Origin: Ruminococcaceae bacterium UBA1865
GTDB lineage: Bacteria; Bacillota; Clostridia; Oscillospirales; Acutalibacteraceae
Length of the DNA: 6,397 nucleotides
Assembly (NCBI GenBank): GCA_002338255.1
Contig: DDHX01000011.1
Coordinates: 123,527-129,923, forward strand
Direction of reading: 5' to 3'
Shown: positions 1 to 5,286 of the stretch, one piece after another
Layout of the letters: each line of letters opens with the position of its first letter
How positions within the stretch are numbered: position 1 is the first letter of the stretch
Translations under genes and position numbers: made by a program
The notes under the pieces: model-generated
What the model saw: the letters and a program-made list of their open reading frames with translations, nothing else
What the model was told of the DNA's origin: nothing
The model's database searches: none

Positions 1-1
1 A

Positions 2-1003
2 CTGGATTTAAAAGATCTAAAATGCCAGGTTCAGCTTTGTAATACCTATCACCTGCATCTGAGGCCGGGGGATGATACTGTAAAAAAGCTTGGCGGACTT
101 CACAAGTTCACAAGATGGGAGGGACCGATTCTAACTGACAGCGGCGGATTCCAAGTGTTCTCTCTCGCGAAGCTCCGGAATATAAAGGAGGAAGGCGTTA
201 CCTTCGCCTCTCATATTGACGGTCATAAGATTTTTATGGGACCGGAGGAAAGCATGCAAATTCAGTCAAATCTTGCTTCCACGATTGCAATGGCGTTTGA
301 CGAGTGCGTGGAAAATCCGGCGGAGTATAATTATGCCCGCAATTCCAGTGAGCGCACAGTTCGCTGGCTTTATCGGTGCAAGGCTGAAATGGACAGGCTC
401 AATTCTTTACCGGAAACTCTGAATAATCGTCAGATGCTTTGGGGTATCAATCAAGGGAGCACCTATGAGGACTTGCGCGTTGATAATATGCGCAAAATTC
501 GTGCGCTTGACCTTGATGGGTACGCGATTGGCGGGTTAGCAGTGGGTGAATCTGCCGAGGAGATGTATCGGATTATTGAGGCCGTAGAGCCGGAAATGCC
601 GAAAGATAAACCGCGCTATTTGATGGGGGTGGGTACCCCTGCAAATATTCTCGAGTCCGTTAAGCGCGGTGTTGATATTTTTGATTGCGTCATGCCATCG
701 AGAAACGCCCGCCATGGTCATGTTTTCACATGGGACGGCTGTAGAAATTTGTTTAATGCAAAATACGTACTTGACGAGCATCCGCTTGATGAAAACTGTG
801 ATTGTCCGGTTTGCCGCAATTTTACCCGTGCGTATATTCACCATCTTTTTAAAAGCGGGGAAATGCTTGCCATGCGCCTTTCTGTCATGCATAACATTTA
901 CTTTTACAACACGCTTCTCGAAAGAATACGGATCGCAATGGATAATAATGAATTTGAGGAATTTTTCGATAATAATATATCAAAATTAGCTCTTAGAATA
1001 TAA
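2..1003 (+). CDS. tgt: Queuine/preQ1 tRNA-guanine transglycosylase (5' end missing)
   Basis: Tgt exchanges guanine 34 in the anticodon of tRNAs for Asp, Asn, His and Tyr for the queuosine precursor preQ1, in the cytoplasm. The frame is open from base 2 to the TAA at 1001-1003, giving 333 residues. From the position of the TDSGGFQ motif about 43 N-terminal residues lie outside the window, for a total near 376, normal for the bacterial family. Visible motifs in order are NTYHLHLRPG, TDSGGFQVFS (substrate-binding Asp near base 137), MAFDEC, GGLAVGE, and FDCVMPSRNARHG with the nucleophilic Asp at 683-685. The zinc site is CxCxxC in the stretch ENCDCPVC, plus the His of MHNIYF 25 residues later, exactly the family spacing. 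A GTG at 155 could be mistaken for a start, but it lies inside the core TDSGGFQVFS motif. The gene ends 8 bases before the promoter of yajC, so the next gene need not depend on read-through. Confidence 0.97.
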   Translation: MDLKDLKCQVQLCNTYHLHLRPGDDTVKKLGGLHKFTRWEGPILTDSGGFQVFSLAKLRNIKEEGVTFASHIDGHKIFMGPEESMQIQSNLASTIAMAFDECVENPAEYNYARNSSERTVRWLYRCKAEMDRLNSLPETLNNRQMLWGINQGSTYEDLRVDNMRKIRALDLDGYAIGGLAVGESAEEMYRIIEAVEPEMPKDKPRYLMGVGTPANILESVKRGVDIFDCVMPSRNARHGHVFTWDGCRNLFNAKYVLDEHPLDENCDCPVCRNFTRAYIHHLFKSGEMLAMRLSVMHNIYFYNTLLERIRIAMDNNEFEEFFDNNISKLALRI

Positions 1004-1010
1004 TAAAACC

Positions 1011-1039
1011 TTGCAAGACAAACAATTTATTGCTATAAT
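1011..1039 (+). promoter_or_regulatory. Sigma-A promoter for yajC
   Basis: A -35 box TTGCAA (1011-1016) and a perfect -10 box TATAAT (1034-1039) are separated by exactly 17 bases. It starts 8 bases after the tgt stop and places transcription start near 1046, leaving a short leader of about 25 bases before yajC. The match to the housekeeping consensus is strong. It suggests that yajC and the following gene are transcribed independently of tgt as well as by possible read-through, since no terminator is visible after tgt. Confidence 0.8.
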
Positions 1040-1070
1040 CATAACATCAAAATGGAGGAGCGATTCAAAA

Positions 1071-1391
1071 ATGAATTTTAACACTTTAACTACTACAGCT
1101 GCCGGTGGCAGCATGTGGACAATTATTCTCCTTTACGCAGCAGTTATCGGCGGTTTATATTTCCTGGTAATTCGTCCGCAGTCTAAGAAAAAGAAAAAAG
1201 AAGAAAAAATGCGCGGCAATGTTCAAATTGGCGATGATGTTACAACGATCGGCGGTATTGTCGGACGTGTTGTAGGCATCAAGGAAGACGCTGATTCTAT
1301 TGTGATCGAAACCGGCACAGATCGTGCAAAGATACGTATCAAACGCTGGGCAATTGGCAGCATTGATACAATTCACGACGACGCTGAATAA
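1071..1391 (+). CDS. yajC: YajC, Sec translocase accessory membrane protein
   Basis: YajC is a small single-pass inner membrane protein that associates with SecDF and the SecYEG protein-export channel. The 106-residue product has a short N-terminal tail, one membrane helix at about residues 15-34, the family signature IRPQ (34-37) at its cytoplasmic end, a run of five lysines (39-43), and a soluble domain beginning with GDDVTTIGGIVGRV (about 54-67), the hallmark of the family. Length is typical. The ATG at 1071 was chosen because GGAGGAG at 1054-1060 lies 10 bases upstream. A longer frame from a TTG at 1011 would begin inside the promoter and add a non-conserved extension. Position directly after tgt is the classical arrangement in Firmicutes. 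In many Clostridia secD and secF lie a few genes downstream; they are not seen here. Confidence 0.95.
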   Translation: MNFNTLTTTAAGGSMWTIILLYAAVIGGLYFLVIRPQSKKKKKEEKMRGNVQIGDDVTTIGGIVGRVVGIKEDADSIVIETGTDRAKIRIKRWAIGSIDTIHDDAE

Positions 1392-1403
1392 CTTAGTATA
1401 TCT

Positions 1404-1451
1404 GCAGCGCTCCCCGAATATCTATATATTAGATATTTGAGGGGGCGCTGC
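1404..1451 (+). promoter_or_regulatory. Long hairpin masking the ribosome binding site of the next gene
   Basis: The arms 1404-1416 and 1438-1451 pair with one bulged A (1440) and two G-U pairs, and the stem continues as AATATCTA (1417-1424) with TAGATATT (1430-1437) around a 5-base TATAT loop. This makes about 21 pairs in 48 bases. The purine-rich GAGGGGG at 1439-1445, the only ribosome binding site for the ATG at 1454, is inside the 3' arm. Only two T's follow the stem, so it does not look like a rho-independent terminator. Inferred role: translational control or RNA processing/stability between yajC and the downstream gene. The two-part build (GC-rich base, AT-rich top) is plainly seen; the function is not. 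Confidence 0.7.
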
Positions 1452-1453
1452 TT

Positions 1454-1864
1454 ATGAAGAACACAAAGCATTTAAGTGAAAATCCGATATTTGGGGCATT
1501 GCGTTCCATTGTCATTGGTTCGGTCGCCGGCGCCGCGCTGTGTGCTGCTCTGCTGGGTCTGTGCGCTTTGGGGTTTGTGTCGGCGGGGCATATCCCGCAA
1601 AGCTTGATTTCACCCATGGTGATTGCATTGTCCGTATTCAGTTCCTTTATGGCTGGATTTATTGCGGCAAAAGTCTCCCATAAACGTGGTCTTGCTTACG
1701 GAGCGCTTGCAGGACTGATGCTATTTGCGCTGTTCCTGATTTCAGGCCTGATTGCTTCCCACGAAGCGCTTTCTGTCAACGTGGTTATGCGGATGCTGGT
1801 TATGGTTCTGTCGGGTGCACTCGGCGGACTGATGGCCGTCAGCAAAAAGACAAAAGTGAAATAA
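1454..1864 (+). CDS. TIGR04086/DUF3792 family membrane protein (YrzE-like)
   Basis: This 136-residue hydrophobic protein has four predicted membrane helices at about residues 14-40, 52-73, 78-102 and 107-130, rich in Gly and Ala, with positively charged ends (KNTK at the N-terminus, KKTKVK at the C-terminus) and a short basic loop SHKRG (75-79). Size, four-helix layout and location immediately after yajC match the TIGR04086 (DUF3792) family, whose Bacillus subtilis member YrzE sits in the same place (tgt-yrbF-yrzE). In clostridia these genes are often next to the SCIFF peptide gene, as here. The molecular role is unknown; a link to Sec export or to SCIFF is only suggested by context. The ATG at 1454 follows GAGGGGG by 8 bases, but that site is held in a strong hairpin. 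It ends 74 bases before scfA. Family assignment rests on topology and synteny more than on residue motifs. Confidence 0.82.
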   Translation: MKNTKHLSENPIFGALRSIVIGSVAGAALCAALLGLCALGFVSAGHIPQSLISPMVIALSVFSSFMAGFIAAKVSHKRGLAYGALAGLMLFALFLISGLIASHEALSVNVVMRMLVMVLSGALGGLMAVSKKTKVK

Positions 1865-1867
1865 TAC

Positions 1868-1896
1868 TTCCAATATTAAAATACGTGTGATATAAT
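1868..1896 (+). promoter_or_regulatory. Extended -10 promoter for scfA
   Basis: A perfect TATAAT (1891-1896) is preceded by TG at 1888-1889 with one base between, the extended -10 form TGnTATAAT. The -35 region at 17-base spacing (TTCCAA, 1868-1873) matches the consensus poorly, as is common for extended -10 promoters. Transcription would start near 1903 and give a leader of about 36 bases. This allows the SCIFF peptide to be expressed apart from yajC. Confidence 0.7.
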
Positions 1897-1938
1897 ATTA
1901 AAGGACAAAAGTCGACATTACGAAATGGAGGTTTTAAA

Positions 1939-2085
1939 ATGAAGCAGATTAAGACTCTAAATAAAGCCAATTTGAAAGAGAGTGCAGTAAAAGGTGGTTG
2001 CGGTGAGTGCCAGGCATCCTGCCAGTCAGCCTGCAAAACTTCCTGCACAGTTGCCAATCAGAAGTGTGAAAACAAAAACAGATAA
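1939..2085 (+). CDS. scfA: SCIFF ranthipeptide precursor (six cysteines in forty-five residues)
   Basis: This encodes the 48-residue precursor of a ribosomally made, post-translationally modified peptide. Residues 1-20 are the leader, beginning MKQIKTLNKANLKESA and ending GG. Residues 21-48 hold six cysteines at 21, 24, 28, 32, 36 and 43 in the pattern GGCGECxxSCQSACKTSCTVANQKCE, matching the SCIFF family TIGR03973 almost throughout. In characterised relatives (CteA, Tte1186a) the partner radical SAM enzyme joins a cysteine sulfur to a threonine, reported as Cys32 to Thr37; both residues are present at those numbers here (from memory of that work). SCIFF products are ranthipeptides, with proposed signalling roles in some clostridia. 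The start is supported by TGGAGG at 1926-1931, 7 bases before the ATG, and by the family's N-terminus. It is followed at once by its maturase gene. No dedicated protease or exporter is visible nearby. Confidence 0.97.
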   Translation: MKQIKTLNKANLKESAVKGGCGECQASCQSACKTSCTVANQKCENKNR

Positions 2086-2112
2086 TTAAACGAAAATTTA
2101 ATTACAGCCTTC

Positions 2113-2142
2113 TAAGGGACAGTTGACTGTCCCTTAAATTTT
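2113..2142 (+). terminator. Hairpin with T run between scfA and scfB (attenuator-like)
   Basis: A perfect 10-bp stem (TAAGGGACAG at 2113-2122, CTGTCCCTTA at 2127-2136) with a TTGA loop is followed by AA and four T's (2139-2142). It lies 28 bases after the scfA stop and 20 bases before the scfB start. No separate promoter for scfB is convincing, so the likely role is partial termination or protection of the scfA message. Either would yield more precursor transcript than enzyme transcript. The T run is short, so termination is probably incomplete. Confidence 0.65.
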
Positions 2143-2161
2143 GTGTAAACGGAGAAAACAA

Positions 2162-3520
2162 ATGATTCACAAGTATTCCTTAAATGGTTATCACATTGTT
2201 ATGGATACCAACAGCGGCGCTGTGCATATTTTTGACGATGTACCATTTGAAATGTTGGACTATCTGCATGACAGCGTGCCCGAGAATCCTCCGCAGGACA
2301 TGTTAAATGACATGGGCGGCAAATATGATACGCAGACAATCAGCGAAGCATATGACGAGCTGAAAGGGCTGTATCGTATCGGTCAGCTGTTTTCATCGGA
2401 CGAGTATGAACAATTTGCGGATATGATGAAAGACGCTCCGATTAAATCCTTGTGCCTCAACATTGCTCATGACTGCAATCTTCGGTGCGAATACTGCTTT
2501 GCTGCCAAAGGGGATTTTGGCCGCGGCAGAATGTTAATGCCTTTTGAGGTTGCCAAAAAAGCGATTGATTTTCTAATTGAAAAATCGCAGAGCAGGCACA
2601 ATCTCGAAGTGGACTTTTTCGGCGGTGAACCACTGATGAATTTTGAGGTAGTTAAGCAGGTTGTGCAGTATGCACGCAGCATAGAAAAGGAGCACAACAA
2701 GAATTTTCGTTTTACGATTACCACAAATGGTATTTTGCTTACCGATGATAAGATAGACTTTATTAATAAAGAAATGTCTAATTGTGTTTTGTCCCTTGAT
2801 GGGCGAAAAGGTGTAAACGATTTGCTGCGCGTAAGAGTGGACGGAACAGGCAGCTACGACTCCATCGTTCCCAAGTATCAGAAGCTTGTCGCAACAAGAG
2901 GCGACAAGGACTATTATGCCCGGGGAACTTTCACAAAGCACAACCTTGATTTTACCAATGATGTACTTCACATGGCTGATCTGGGCTTTGAAGAAATTTC
3001 TGTTGAACCGGTTGTTTCTGATGTTAAGCTTGACTATTCCATCAAGGAGGATGACCTGCCACGGGTTTTCGAAGAGTATGAGCGCCTTGCACAAGTGTTA
3101 ATTGAACGCAAAAAGGCGGGGAAGGGCTTTAATTTCTTTCATTTTATGCTCGACCTTGATCAAGGCCCCTGCGCAATTAAACGCCTGCGTGGATGTGGGT
3201 GCGGCAATGAATACATAGCGGTCACCCCGGAAGGCGATATTTTTCCTTGTCACCAGTTCGTTGGCGATGACCAATGGAAGATGGGAAATGTACTTGACGG
3301 TTCATTTAATTATGATATGAAGCGTTCTTTTGCACAGACTAATATCTATTCAAAACCGGAATGTAAAAGCTGTTGGGCCAAATTCTATTGCAGCGGCGGC
3401 TGTAATGCCAACAGCTGGCAGTATGAAGGGGATATTCATAAAGCTCACAAGATTTCATGTGACCTTGAAAAAAAACGTCTGGAATGCGCTATCATGATAA
3501 AAGCGGCAATGGCTGATTAA
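2162..3520 (+). CDS. scfB: SCIFF maturase, radical SAM/SPASM thioether-forming enzyme
   Basis: This 452-residue enzyme uses S-adenosylmethionine and iron-sulfur clusters to cross-link cysteine sulfurs to acceptor residues of the ScfA peptide. Residues 1-90 form an N-terminal peptide-recognition domain of the PqqD-like type expected in this family. The radical SAM core carries CxxxCxxC as CNLRCEYC (Cys 105, 109, 112), GGEP at 154-157, and TITTNG near 185-190. The C-terminal SPASM region supplies ligands for two extra [4Fe-4S] clusters: Cys337, 345, 347 and 363 (in GDIFPC), then CKSCWAKFYCSGGC (401, 404, 410, 414) and Cys433. All expected cysteine groups are intact. The ATG at 2162 is chosen because GGAGA (2151-2155) lies 6 bases upstream and the product then opens MIHKYSLNGYHI, as in relatives; a TTG at 2141 sits in the terminator tail. 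Its substrate gene is immediately upstream and a terminator follows. Confidence 0.96.
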   Translation: MIHKYSLNGYHIVMDTNSGAVHIFDDVPFEMLDYLHDSVPENPPQDMLNDMGGKYDTQTISEAYDELKGLYRIGQLFSSDEYEQFADMMKDAPIKSLCLNIAHDCNLRCEYCFAAKGDFGRGRMLMPFEVAKKAIDFLIEKSQSRHNLEVDFFGGEPLMNFEVVKQVVQYARSIEKEHNKNFRFTITTNGILLTDDKIDFINKEMSNCVLSLDGRKGVNDLLRVRVDGTGSYDSIVPKYQKLVATRGDKDYYARGTFTKHNLDFTNDVLHMADLGFEEISVEPVVSDVKLDYSIKEDDLPRVFEEYERLAQVLIERKKAGKGFNFFHFMLDLDQGPCAIKRLRGCGCGNEYIAVTPEGDIFPCHQFVGDDQWKMGNVLDGSFNYDMKRSFAQTNIYSKPECKSCWAKFYCSGGCNANSWQYEGDIHKAHKISCDLEKKRLECAIMIKAAMAD

Positions 3521-3533
3521 GCTAATATAATTT

Positions 3534-3578
3534 TAAAAAAACACACGCGTGCGGCAAAATGTAAGCGTGTGTATTTTT
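3534..3578 (+). terminator. Rho-independent terminator after scfB
   Basis: ACACACGC (3541-3548) pairs perfectly with GCGTGTGT (3565-3572) around a 16-base loop, followed by A and five T's (3574-3578). A run of seven A's (3534-3540) precedes the stem, so the same structure could also stop transcription from the minus strand. It begins 14 bases after the scfB stop and closes the SCIFF unit. The T run doubles as part of a 13-bp inverted-repeat arm described separately. Confidence 0.8.
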
Positions 3579-3667
3579 ATGCATTTAGTTTACATAAACA
3601 AGTTTACATAATTTTTGTTAGGTTACATAATATATTTGACATAATTTACTGCACAATGCATAAAAAT
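3573..3667. repeat. 13-bp inverted repeat flanking four ACATAA repeats
   Basis: ATTTTTATGCATT (3573-3585) is repeated in perfect inverted form as AATGCATAAAAAT (3655-3667), 69 bases apart. Between the arms the motif ACATAA occurs four times, starting at 3592, 3606, 3625 and 3639. Each copy is preceded by a T-rich stretch (GTTTACATAA twice, then GGTTACATAA and TTGACATAA). The offsets are 14, 19 and 14 bases, so the copies form two similar pairs. The first copy extends to the small palindrome GTTTACATAAAC. No open reading frame fits and no target-site duplication is seen. It may be a regulator-binding region for proC, a folded RNA 3' end, or a remnant of a small mobile repeat; the sequence does not decide. 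Confidence 0.65.
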
Positions 3668-3689
3668 GAATTAACTGTATAATTTTATA

Positions 3690-3718
3690 TTGATAAGCGG
3701 CGGGAAATGTATTATAGT
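3690..3718 (+). promoter_or_regulatory. Sigma-A promoter for proC
   Basis: TTGATA (3690-3695) and TATAGT (3713-3718) each match the housekeeping consensus at five of six bases and are spaced by exactly 17 bases. The predicted start near 3725 gives a leader of about 20 bases, with AAGGTAGGTG immediately downstream as the ribosome binding site. The intergenic repeat element ends 22 bases upstream of the -35 box, a position suitable for an activator or repressor region. Confidence 0.72.
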
Positions 3719-3744
3719 ATATATTCACAAGGTAGGTGTTGAAT

Positions 3745-4554
3745 TTGAAGGATATAACATTGGGATTTATTGGCGCCGGCAATATGGCGAGCGCTATTGT
3801 CAATGGTATTATCGGAACAAAAACTTTTCCGGCAAATCGTGTTTTTATTTTTGATATTCATAAGGATAAATGCGAAAATTTAAAAACCAAAACCGGCATT
3901 CAAATTGCCAATAGCGTTGAGAAACTCACTGAAACCTGCGATATTATTTTTCTCGCGGTGAAGCCGCAGAATTTTGCGGAGGTTTTGGCAGCTGCTAAGG
4001 TGGCAGTTAACGAACGTAAACTATTCGTTTCCATTGCTGCCGGTATTTCGTCCGGTTACATAACTGATAGTTTAGACTGCAGTTGCCCGGTGATCAGAAC
4101 AATGCCGAATACCCCCCTGCTGATTGGCAAAGGTGCCACGGCAATGTGCAGAACCGCAAATGTGTCTGACGAAAGTTTTGAATTTGTTCAGTCTTTGTTT
4201 GCTGCCTGCGGTACAGTCACTGTTTTAAAAGAAAGTCAAATGAACGCTGTGATTTCTGTCAGCGGCAGCAGCCCTGCGTATGTTTATTTGTTTGCAAAGG
4301 CAATTATGGATAGCGCAGTGAAACAGGGTATCGATGCCGATACAGCATTGAAGCTTATATGTCAAACCCTTGAAGGCAGCGCGGGAATGCTTCGCCAGCC
4401 GGACTCGACTCCCGAGGCATTAATTAAGATGGTTTCCTCTCGCGGAGGTACCACTTTAAAGGCTCTTGATGTGTTTTATGAACATGGTTTCGAACAGATG
4501 GTTGACGATGCGATGATTGCTTGTACAAAAAGAGCTGAAGAACTGGGCAAGTAA
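3745..4554 (+). CDS. proC: Pyrroline-5-carboxylate reductase
   Basis: ProC reduces 1-pyrroline-5-carboxylate to L-proline with NAD(P)H, the last step of proline synthesis, in the cytoplasm. The 269-residue product has the N-terminal nucleotide-binding motif GFIGAGNMASAI (residues 7-18), LAVKPQNF, SIAAGISS and IRTMPNTP in the Rossmann domain. The C-terminal helical dimerisation domain shows MNAVISVSGSSPAYVYLF, QTLEGSAGML and the family signature MVSSRGGTTLKALDVF near the end. All expected blocks are intact and length is normal. I prefer the TTG at 3745 (protein MKDITLGFIG): GGTAGGTG at 3731-3738 lies 6 bases before it, while the in-frame GTG at 3736 overlaps that site and the TTG at 3739 is too close. 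The gene has its own promoter and appears to be a single-gene unit, though no clear terminator follows it. The genes glutamate kinase proB and proA are not next to it. Confidence 0.95.
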   Translation: MKDITLGFIGAGNMASAIVNGIIGTKTFPANRVFIFDIHKDKCENLKTKTGIQIANSVEKLTETCDIIFLAVKPQNFAEVLAAAKVAVNERKLFVSIAAGISSGYITDSLDCSCPVIRTMPNTPLLIGKGATAMCRTANVSDESFEFVQSLFAACGTVTVLKESQMNAVISVSGSSPAYVYLFAKAIMDSAVKQGIDADTALKLICQTLEGSAGMLRQPDSTPEALIKMVSSRGGTTLKALDVFYEHGFEQMVDDAMIACTKRAEELGK

Positions 4555-4583
4555 TCATATAATGCTGCGCTTTCTCATATTAT
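4555..4583 (+). promoter_or_regulatory. Possible sigma-E (mother-cell) promoter for spoIIM
   Basis: TCATATA (4555-4561) matches the published sigma-E -35 consensus KMATATT at six of seven bases. After 14 bases CATATTAT (4576-4583) matches the -10 consensus CATACAMT at six of eight. Spacing is in the normal 13-15 range. A start near 4590 would lie just before the GGGAGG site of spoIIM, a gene that is sigma-E dependent in Bacillus subtilis. The AT-rich composition raises the chance of a random match, so this is a supported suggestion only. Confidence 0.45.
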
Positions 4584-4613
4584 TTTATGGAATATCCTTT
4601 TTGGGAGGAATGT

Positions 4614-5267
4614 ATGAGTATGATTGCCATTAAGCACAGTTTTAGGCACCGGTCAATCATTGATAGAAAGAACTTTATTGAGGCTTTGCGTACAAACCGT
4701 GTTTTGGTTCTGTTTTCACTTGCATTGATAGGCGGTATGATGTTTGGTGCGATTTTTGCCAGAAATGCGGGTATGACTGCCTTAGATAAGCTCGATTTTC
4801 TTTTTTACAGCAATTTTAAAACAAGGGCGGTACAATCGATCACTTCCGTCTTTGCAGCTTCCTTTGCATCCTCTTTTATCTTCATATTTGTATGTTTTCT
4901 TTGCGGACTTTCTATGTGGGGCATGTTTATCATACCCGCTGTTTTATTTTTTCGAGGGTTTGGATTGGGATTAACTTCAGGTTATTTGTATGCTGCGTAT
5001 GGGTTTAAAGGAATATTATTCAACTTAGCGGTGATCCTTCCGGGCGCATTTGTTTGCTGTCTTGCAATTTTGCTTGCAGCCAGGGAAGGATCCTATTTTT
5101 CGCGAAGAATTGCCTCCTGTGGTACTTCGCCTGAAAGCGGGACAATCAGCTCACAAAAAATGCGGCTTTATTTATTGCGCTTCGGCGCAATTCTTGCTTT
5201 GGCTTTTTCTGCGGCTTTGCTTGATGTGCTGTTTTCAGCATGTTTTGCGAGTATGTTTTCTTTTTAA
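4614..5267 (+). CDS. spoIIM: Stage II sporulation protein M (DUF95 membrane protein)
   Basis: SpoIIM is a polytopic membrane protein that, with SpoIID and SpoIIP, forms the complex remodelling septal peptidoglycan so that the mother cell membrane can engulf the forespore. The 217-residue product has a basic N-terminal cytoplasmic segment (residues 1-28), and membrane helices at about 30-49, 79-98, 101-124, 132-155 and 186-213. The most family-like stretch is FFRGFGLGLTSGYLYAAYG (112-130). Length matches the roughly 214 residues of the Bacillus protein. The start at 4614 follows GGGAGG (4603-4608) by 5 bases; ATG 4620 in the same frame is a fair alternative. ATG 4587 lies upstream of the ribosome site and is rejected. 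A sigma-E-like promoter lies upstream. xerD begins 19 bases after the stop, and in Bacillus spoIIM and xerD are also close neighbours. Family assignment is good but rests on topology and one conserved block. Confidence 0.88.
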   Translation: MSMIAIKHSFRHRSIIDRKNFIEALRTNRVLVLFSLALIGGMMFGAIFARNAGMTALDKLDFLFYSNFKTRAVQSITSVFAASFASSFIFIFVCFLCGLSMWGMFIIPAVLFFRGFGLGLTSGYLYAAYGFKGILFNLAVILPGAFVCCLAILLAAREGSYFSRRIASCGTSPESGTISSQKMRLYLLRFGAILALAFSAALLDVLFSACFASMFSF

Positions 5268-5286
5268 TTAGAGGGGATAGAACAAA

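Noticed and set aside
155..1003. A tgt start at the GTG at 155
   Set aside because: The frame is open to the left edge and bases 2-154 encode conserved tgt motifs (NTYHLHLRPG, TDSGGFQ), so the true start lies outside the window.
1011..1070. Longer yajC beginning at 1011
   Set aside because: This stretch is the promoter and leader; GGAGGAG at 1054-1060 points to the ATG at 1071, and the extra residues do not resemble YajC.
2141..2161. Longer scfB beginning at the TTG at 2141
   Set aside because: It starts in the T run of the hairpin, has no ribosome site at the right distance, and adds seven residues not expected in the family; the ATG at 2162 has GGAGA upstream.
2573..3094. A minus-strand open frame of 173 codons inside scfB
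   Set aside because: It is antisense to a gene with strong family motifs in every part, has no plausible ribosome site or recognisable domain, and looks like a shadow.
3588..3644. The four ACATAA repeats as a CRISPR array
   Set aside because: The repeated unit is only 6-9 bases with spacings of 14-19 bases, far too short for CRISPR repeats and spacers, and no cas gene is near.
3636..3664. Promoter from TTGACA (3636-3641) and CATAAA (3659-3664)
   Set aside because: The -35 is perfect and spacing is 17, but the -10 matches only four of six bases and overlaps the inverted-repeat arm; the site at 3690-3718 is better placed for proC. It could still be a weak second promoter.
4558..4563. TATAAT after proC as a sigma-A promoter for spoIIM
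   Set aside because: No acceptable -35 box is found at 16-18 bases upstream (CTGAAG at best), and the same bases are better explained as part of the sigma-E-like site.
4587..4613. spoIIM start at the ATG at 4587
   Set aside because: The GGGAGG site lies downstream of it at 4603-4608, so translation should begin at 4614 or 4620.
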